A stretch of DNA of 64,000 nt from Larix kaempferi. Lineage: Eukaryota; Streptophyta; Pinopsida; Pinales; Pinaceae. Numbering within the stretch: the first letter of the stretch is position 1; each line of letters opens with the position of its first letter. The position numbers were made by a program, and so were the translations under genes. Under the pieces are notes generated by a model. It was not told the DNA's origin and searched no databases. It was given only the letters and a program-made list of their open reading frames with translations. Where the stretch lies: contig BSBM01000602.1 in NCBI GenBank assembly GCA_027924585.1, positions 5,021,501 through 5,085,500 on the forward strand, given 5' to 3'. Below are positions 58,325 to 64,000 of this stretch, in pieces.

Positions 58325-60160
58325 ACCATGCGCTCTATACAGTCATACAAACCATCTTTGACCTCCCTTGTTTGATCATCTTGGTAATGATACCTTGGGT
58401 TTAAGAAATACCCAGTTGTATGTATAGGGCGATGGAGTTGATTGTTCCATTTGTTATCAATGATCTCCCAAATAGACCCATACTTGGCTACTCTATCTTT
58501 GTATGTTTCCTGTATCTGCTCCTTTTCCTGATCCATAGCCTCATAAGTGTAACCCATGGCCAATTTTTCCCCATCCGCCAACCACCACACCTTAACAAGT
58601 GGCTCAACAATTTTCACAACCTTTGGGGCTCAACTTTCTTTTTGGTGTCTTTTGCATCTTGCTTGCAGGCCCACTTAGATGAAGCCCCTTCATCACATGA
58701 AAACATCTTTTGCAAGTTTTGTTCTTGGGAAATGAGAGATTGCAATGTGAGGAAGTGAGTTGCAAATCTCGTGATGGCAGGCCTATCAAGTTCCCTGTTC
58801 CCAGTGTTTTTACTCATTAGGTTCAAGACCCATGAGTGGTTGTAGGATGTATTTTGTAATGCTCTTGGCATGCTCTACAACGTTCTTGACCCAATTCTGT
58901 TTGCATATATCCTCAAGCATGAGGTCTATGTAGTGTGCGGCACATGAGGTCCAAAATATGGTTTTGTGTTTGCTCTCTAACATCTTACCAGCAAGAACAT
59001 AGTTAGAGGCATTATCTGTGATGATTTGAACAACATTTTCCACCCCCACCTCCATAATAACTTCATCCAGCAACTGAAATAGCAGGTTTGCATCTTTCAC
59101 CCTATCATATGCATCAATTGATTTAAAAAACATGGTTCCTTTAGGGCAAGAGACAAGGAAATTGATTATTGTATGGTTCCTTGTATTAGTCGATCCATCT
59201 GACATGATGATACATCCGGTAGTGACCCATGAGTTCTTAAAACCTTGCAAGTATTCATTTATGGACATAACTTCCTTCTGCAAAAGTGATCCCCTCTAGT
59301 CATGCATAATAAGACCTTTGAAGCCCTTACCAGCAGCAAGAATGTAATCCCACATGGGTTGATAATAAGGTGAGCAGGCAGCATTAAAGGGGACATCTGA
59401 ATCGTACCACCATCTAGTTATGTACTCATAAGCAACTTCTTTGCGTTGCTTCTTCCAATGCTCAACTAAGGTGGAGTGAATTTGGGTTGATTGAACTTGA
59501 GATTGAGAGGCATTGACACTTGCAGAGGGGGAAGGTGTAGAAAAATAGTGTTGAAGGGTATTCTTCCTTTTAGGCTGATTTTGACCAATCTTTTGACGAG
59601 GGAGGAACAAAATGGAAGGGGTCCCTAACAACAGTAGAAGGGGCAGAGGAAGAGCCTTCAAACTCATTTAATCCGAATCCCCTCATCGTGGCATTGACAA
59701 GTTCTCTCTTCCTCCCTATTTTAGCTTCTATCTCTGTCTTCCTAGCCTTATATTCTTCAAATTTTTAAAACTGATTTAACAAATAAGTTGTAATCTCTCT
59801 AATTACTTCATTTGGTGCCTCACATGGGAGAACTTGGCCTCTTATTCCAGCCAAGTGTTGCTTCACCCTATGAATGCCCCTTGCTGCCTCGAATATGTTT
59901 GTTGCAATATTTGCAAAATATTTCACCATCAACAGACTCAACATGGGCCCATGCAGCATCTTTGATTTTTGGAGCCATCAGGAAAATGCAAAAAATGGGT
60001 TTCTGCAATAGCAAAATGGATTTTTTTTTGAAAATGCACAATGTAAATTGAAAATGTAAGTGCGATAAGAGATATTTGCAATTTTCCATTTCAAATTTTT
60101 TGAGAAAAAGAAAAAAAGGTGCCAGATTTAAGCAAAAAAAATTAAAAAATAAGGGCATTA

Positions 60161-60845
60161 AGAATTAGCATGAGCATACCTTGAAGGATTGAGGCTTGAA
60201 CGAGCTTGATGTTTGAATTTGGAATTTGAAATTGCTCTAGCAGGTTAGCAGCCTAGCCTTAAACATGTTATAGACTCTAATACCACAGTTTGATAGTCAC
60301 ACTTAGAGCCAGCCCACAGTTCACTGTCTCACTCACACTGTCACAGTCACAGGCTCACACTCACAGCTATAGCCTACAACATCAAATGACAGCCTCCAAC
60401 TCTAAGCGCCCAACTCTAGTCTCCAAGGCTCAAGCCTCCAACTCCAAGGCCAATCGTCCTGGTCCAACTCCAAAGAGTCCAAACGTCCAAGTGGCAAGTT
60501 GGAAAAAGTCAAACAATAGCCTGCTGCCTGGCAACGACTACAGTCTCCAACCCAAGTCTCGGTCCGCAACTCCTTAAGGCTCAGACAATAGCCTCGTCAA
60601 CTTCAGATAAGTGAACTCTACAACAGACGGTGGCAAGAGATGACTGATGGATACGATGTGAGTAAAATGTGTAAATTCGTTAAAATCCATTCTTGAGTTA
60701 AAGTATGCTAGTTTATTTTTAATTAAACCCCAAATATTACTTCTAACCACAAATGGATTTCTTCACAATGCAGCGGAAAATAAATACCAAGAGAAATATA
60801 ACATCAATCACATCAATAGAGACACCAATATTTTTGGGTATAAAC
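60161..60845. other. Spacer with short repeats, possible copia LTR scrap
   Basis: About 60300-60370 repeats CTCACACT/TCACAG words, and about 60380-60560 repeats CTCCAACTC/CCAACTC words. From about 60690 to 60840 the minus strand resembles the R-U5 part of the copia LTRs elsewhere in the window (GCAGCGGAAAATAAATACC). No gene is supported. Confidence 0.35.
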
Positions 60846-60980
60846 TGTTAGATTATGGTAACTTCGGGATGTCCTCCGTGATTCAGATGCCTTACATGGA
60901 GGTACATCAGCACTATAGGCATCGGGATTAGAGTAGAGGGTGAGATGCACTCTACTTAGTGGCATGAGTCCAGTAGTGGC

Positions 60981-61080
60981 TGCATGCGGACCTTCCAGGG
61001 TGATTTGACCTTTGCATGCATGAGATATGCATGACCTGTCAGTGATCACTTGATGCATGCAAAAGTGACTTTTGCATGCA
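60981..61080. promoter_or_regulatory. Cluster of RY (CATGCA) motifs with a perfect hairpin
   Basis: TGCATGCG (60981), TTGCATGCATGA (61012), ATGCATGA (61027), GATGCATGCAA (61053) and TTGCATGCA (61072) fall within 100 bp. The segment 61054-61080 is a perfect inverted repeat of TGCATGCAAAAG with a 3-base centre. RY elements bind plant B3-domain factors of the ABI3/FUS3/LEC2 class. Here they sit about 45-140 bp upstream of a TATA box. Confidence 0.6.
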
Positions 61081-61122
61081 CCGAGAATTAGGGTTTTGGT
61101 AAACCTAACTCTTCGGTGAGAT

Positions 61123-61130
61123 TATTTATA
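61123..61130 (+). promoter_or_regulatory. TATA box downstream of RY cluster
   Basis: TATTTATA is in the context GAGATTATTTATAGAGGCAAGGGG. Spacing to the RY cluster is consistent with a compact promoter. Confidence 0.55.
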
Positions 61131-61940
61131 GAGGCAAGGGGTCCCCAGATGAGGTTGCTCTGTTGTATTATCAGAAAGTGATAGTGTTGGAGTGAGGAGG
61201 GTGCAGTTGTGCATGCAGGGAGACTTTCTGAGAGAGAGAGGAGCTGCTGCAAGAGCTAGGAAGGTCAGATCTGAGCTGGATCAGTGACCTTTAGCTCCAG
61301 AGTCACTAGGCACCCAGGTCTGTGGATTGAGACAGTCCATCAGAGAGCATTCTGCTCTGTTTAGAGGAGGACGTGCTCACTTGGAGGAGGGCGCATTTCC
61401 CAAGGAGGGAGAAGCTCATTTGGAGCCAGGTCGACCGATTCAGAGTCTGAGATTTCCAGGATAGCCTTGCCTCAGCATTCGAGGAAGGTTAGGGACAATC
61501 AGAGCTCAGATCTGCTGAGATCCAGTCCGTTACGAGCATCAGAGATCCCGAGGGGAGGGCGCACTTCTGCATGCAGTGGAGGTCCCATTCTTTAGAGGGT
61601 TGTCTTCAGAGAGAGCAGATCAGAGCAGTGTGATACAGAGAGGCAGATCAGTCAGAGGCACCTACAGAGATACTCAGATCCAGTTTACCAGTTAGGGCTT
61701 ACTCTTCCAGCGCATGCATCAACTGATGCATGTAGATCTAAAGTCTGTCCGGTTTAGGAATTGAGTTACCTTTGAGGTAATACTGTATTTTACTTGTCCA
61801 TTTATATATATGCTCTGGGCTCGAGAGAGAAGATAGCCCCACAGATTGTTGGTTTACCCCGGTTGGGGTTTCTAAGGTATATTTGGTGTTCTTTGTGTGA
61901 TTGCATGTGTTTCAGTTTGGTAATGAGATCTAGTTGTTGA

Positions 61941-62827
61941 GTTTATATTTATATGAGCATGTATTGATATCGAGACTCAAACTGCTTGAGATCTTAGGGT
62001 GATTTAGAGGGAGAAGTGATCTCTGAATCAAAGATTTACATAAACCCCCAGAAAAACCCATGGGAAAACCGGTGCAATAGTTTGAGAATATATTTTATTA
62101 TGAAGATATAGAACAATACAATCCAGAAAATCGATTTTTACCCAACCTGGCAAAATCGAACCACCAAACTCCACCGAAACAACCCCACAAAACGTACAAC
62201 CCTCTTGTGTCACTGTACAACCCTCTGCGTTACTATACGAAATCTGTACGGCCTCTGCGTCAGCGTACTGACAGATCCGTACGGCCCTGCGTCACTCGTA
62301 CGACCCTCTGCGACTGCTGTACGACCTCTGCGTGTCTGTACGGCCCCTCTACGAATCTGTACGACCCTCTCTCTTCTTTGCTCAAGTTGCCCTGTCAATC
62401 CTCCAGATGAAAGTTCCTTTGTCCTCCTCTCTGTAAAATTCTTCTGCAAACTGTCTTTCTCACTCTCTGGCTGAAAGCTATGAGTAAGAAATCTCTCTGT
62501 ATGTCTGTGTGTCCTCTCCACCAAATCAATCCTCCTTTTAACTCAATCGCCAAGTGAAAACCCTAACTTCTCACTATGGATCAATGGATGAGATCCTCTG
62601 GTGAGATCAATGGCCAAGATTAGATTAGCCATCACTTAAATTATTTTCACTTGAACTTTATAAAAGTGACTCCATTAAGTCAATTACTAATTAGATCACT
62701 TAATGCACTTTTCCTAAGTCTAAACTTTAGAAAAGACATTAATATATTTGGCTTCCTATCTTATGTCTTCTAGCATGCAAGGACAGATGCAATGATAGAA
62801 GACCTTCCTTGTTGCCACTTTCTAACA
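61941..62827 (-). mobile_element. copia 3' LTR, minus strand
   Basis: On the minus strand the LTR starts TGTTAGAAAGTGGCAAC at 62827, directly after a polypurine tract and the RNase H stop. It contains a GAGTTAAAAGGAGG TATA-like site near 62535, a TGTACG minisatellite and AATAAAATATATTC near 62085. The distal end is uncertain (about 61940-62025) because no TSD can be checked: the partner LTR lies outside the window. Confidence 0.65.
62192..62371. repeat. ~20-29-bp TGTACG minisatellite
   Basis: About eight units of CTGTACG(A/G)CCCTCTGCGTN vary in length and sequence. They lie in the R/U5 half of the copia LTR. A related TGTACGG array sits at 37575-37670 in another copia LTR. Confidence 0.8.
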
Positions 62828-64000
62828 CTCCCTCTCAACGAGGAAGGGATTCAGTAGCAACCCCAACTTGTGCTTGAACTTCACAAACTTGTGCCTGCAA
62901 AGTGCCTTGGTGAATATGTCCGTCACCTGCTCATCTGTCTGAATATGCTCCAACTGAATGGTTCCTCTCTGAACACAATCTCTCAGGAAGTGATACCAGA
63001 TGTCTATGTGTTTGCTACTGTCATGGAACACTGGATTCTCAGAAAGGTTTATGCCACTCTGATTGTCATAGTGAACAATCATAGTCTCCAACTCACTCTC
63101 AAATAACCCTGTGAGAAACTTCCTCAGACACATCCCCTCACTTGCTGCCATACTGGCTTCCATTTACTCAGCCTCTGCCGAGCTCAATGCAACTGACTTC
63201 TGCTTCCTACTGAACCAAGAGACAACCCCTAACCCAATGCTGAAGCAACAACCTAAAGTGCTCTTCTGGTCTTCTAGACATCGTGCCCAGTCAACATCTG
63301 TGAAGCCTGCTAACTGTATACTCCCACTCCGCTCGTAAACCAATCCATACTCCACTATGCCTCTGATATAGCAAAGCACATGCTTCGCAACTGTCCAATG
63401 CACTCTCCGAGGGTCCACATGAACTGACTCAAAGAGTTAACTGTAAGGCTAATGTCTGGTTGAGTGTTGACCAGATACATAAGTGACCCGATAAGCTGAC
63501 GGTACAATGTAGGATCAAACTCCTCTGACCCTGATGCATCAATCTTCCTCCAATTGGTAACTAGAGGCGTGGACATATGTCTACAGTCTTCCATCCTGAA
63601 TCTCCTCAAGATCCCCACTGCATACTTCCCTTGACCAATGAAGAAGCACCCATCTCTCTGCCAAACCTCCAGACCTAGGAAGTAATGCATTAACCCAAGG
63701 TCTTTCATGTCAAACTCTACTGCAAGGTTGGACTTGCAGTCCCTGATCGCCTCTCATCTCCTGTAAGAAAGAGATCATCTAGATATAACATCGGTATGAG
63801 AGGTACCTCACCTGACGAGAAGTACAGGTTGTGGTCTGCCTCACTCCGTTGGAATCCCATATCCCATAGATAGCTGTCGATCCTCGAGTACCATGCCCGA
63901 GGTGCCTGCTTGAGCCCATAAAGAGCTCTCTGCAACTTGCATACATGTGACTCCCTGTTCTCCACCTCGAACCCCTCTGGCTGCTCAATAAATACCTCTT
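62822..64000 (-). pseudogene. Ty1/copia RT-RNase H, truncated by the window edge
   Basis: Minus strand, 5' to 3': LQRALYGLKQAPRAWYSRI; RT catalytic YLDDLFLTGD (63774-63785); MKDLGLMHYFLGLEVWQ; LYRQLIGSLMYLVNTQPDIS; RRVHWTVAKHVL; RNase H GFTDVDWARCLEDQKS, SSAEAE and VHYDNQSGINLSENPVFHD; and an EREC end. Breaks are light: a frameshift near 63745, a frameshift near 63415 and a TAA replacing the codon after SSAEAE (about 63161). It is the least decayed copia in the window. Its integrase and gag would lie beyond 64000. Confidence 0.93.
62828..62838 (-). other. copia polypurine tract
   Basis: On the minus strand TTGAGAGGGAG immediately precedes the LTR start TGTTAG. This is the expected primer for plus-strand DNA synthesis. 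Confidence 0.75.

Larger units (their letters stand above)
57520..59978 (-). pseudogene. hAT transposase (BED zinc finger, DUF659, hATC), broken
   Basis: A hAT transposase cuts and re-inserts elements bearing its terminal repeats. From the ATG at 59978 the order is: BED finger (GEIFCKYCNKHI, HRVKQHLAG); a WWYDSDVPFNAA block; DUF659 with MSDGSTN (Asp near 59199) and ITDNASNYVLAG (Asp near 59016); AAHYIDLMLEDI; RPAITRFATHFLTLQSL; a TTGYFLNPRYHY block; and hATC with CSASGCERNWFVFEWIHTKKRN (Glu near 57894). Breaks visible: frameshift near 59885, TAA near 59766, frameshift near 59590, TAG near 59297, frameshift near 58850, a small loss near 58617, and a gap or intron at about 58000-58144. It cannot be functional as it stands. 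Confidence 0.92.
57116..60160 (-). mobile_element. Decayed hAT transposon carrying a transposase
   Basis: The region contains a BED/DUF659/hATC transposase pseudogene and, on its 3' side, noncoding sequence (57116-57519) with GACCGAAATCGGAACC and GAGGCTCTATAG...AGTCCAAAAAAC. Both resemble the hAT derivative at 43.3-43.6 kb. Terminal repeats and TSD could not be placed, so the limits are approximate. It is a plausible relative of the source for the short CCGG-rich hAT elements; this is inferred from terminal-region similarity. Confidence 0.6.
60846..61940 (+). mobile_element. LTR-like promoter region, plus orientation
   Basis: The segment starts TGTTAGATTATGG. It has a cluster of CATGCA motifs, a TATA box at 61123 and a GAGGCAAGGGG leader. 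It then has TTTACCCCGGTTGGGGTTTC, a block typical of copia R/U5, near 61850. The right end is uncertain because a minus-strand copia LTR follows directly. No internal coding region is attached, and no TSD was found. An alternative is a host promoter fragment, but the leader lacks a coding frame. Confidence 0.4.

Noticed and set aside
60265-60290. GACTCTAATACCACA as the complement of a tRNA-methionine primer site
   Set aside because: It has several mismatches and no adjacent LTR start with TG; likely chance.
62205-62524. Open frames rich in Arg/Thr or Cys/Ser across the copia LTR
   Set aside because: They are created by the TGTACG minisatellite on both strands; no evidence of translation.

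Overview
The window looks like repeat-packed intergenic DNA from a large plant nuclear genome. I found no intact host gene, rRNA, tRNA or CRISPR array. The coding traces are decayed plant transposons: Ty1/copia pol fragments, one gag-like polyprotein without pol, and a BED/DUF659/hATC hAT transposase. The long LTRs (3.7-4.5 kb), deep nesting and heavy decay suggest a gymnosperm or similar giant-genome plant. That is an inference; no diagnostic host gene is present.

Names used here are local to this report. LTR-S is a 4.0-4.5 kb LTR with ends TGTTATCAC...GTGATAACA. LTR-B is 4.2-5.4 kb, begins TGTTATCACC and ends GGACAACA. LTR-C is 3.7 kb, begins TGTTGATTAAG and ends GTGTCCAACA. Six copies are closed by perfect 5-bp target-site duplications (TSDs): S at 8490-12957 (AAGCC), 47919-52169 (CTACC) and 52196-56213 (ACACT); B at 22497-26740 (GATAC) and 31253-36616 (CACTT); C at 27371-31038 (ATCCT). 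All behave as solo LTRs.

Layout. 1-1282: copia RT fragment, LTR-B scrap and a copia LTR. 1283-5445: an LTR-B copy running into a gag-like reading frame (5446-7172) broken by three stops. 7661-16355: one LTR-S interrupted by another. 16356-18566: an LTR-C fragment. 18567-20520: an LTR-B fragment. 20521-27275: a minus-strand copia element whose primer-binding site was hit by a solo LTR-B. 27276-37250: a minus-strand copia RT gene split by a solo LTR-C and a solo LTR-B, the latter carrying an 827-bp hAT element with a perfect 8-bp TSD. 37251-39400 and 44760-46260: copia remnants with tandemly duplicated RNase H segments. 42842-44436: a local duplication and a worn hAT derivative. 47919-56213: two solo LTR-S copies tail to tail, 26 bp apart. 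57116-60160: the hAT transposase pseudogene. 60846-64000: an LTR-like promoter region with clustered CATGCA motifs, then a minus-strand copia element running off the window.

The sequences do not form a cooperating gene set. They are layers of insertion whose relative order can be read from the TSDs. The least ordinary items are the pol-less gag polyprotein with an unrecognised C-terminal region, the long LTR families with conserved palindromic U3 modules, the CCGG-rich hAT family, and the RY-motif cluster next to a TATA box at 61 kb.
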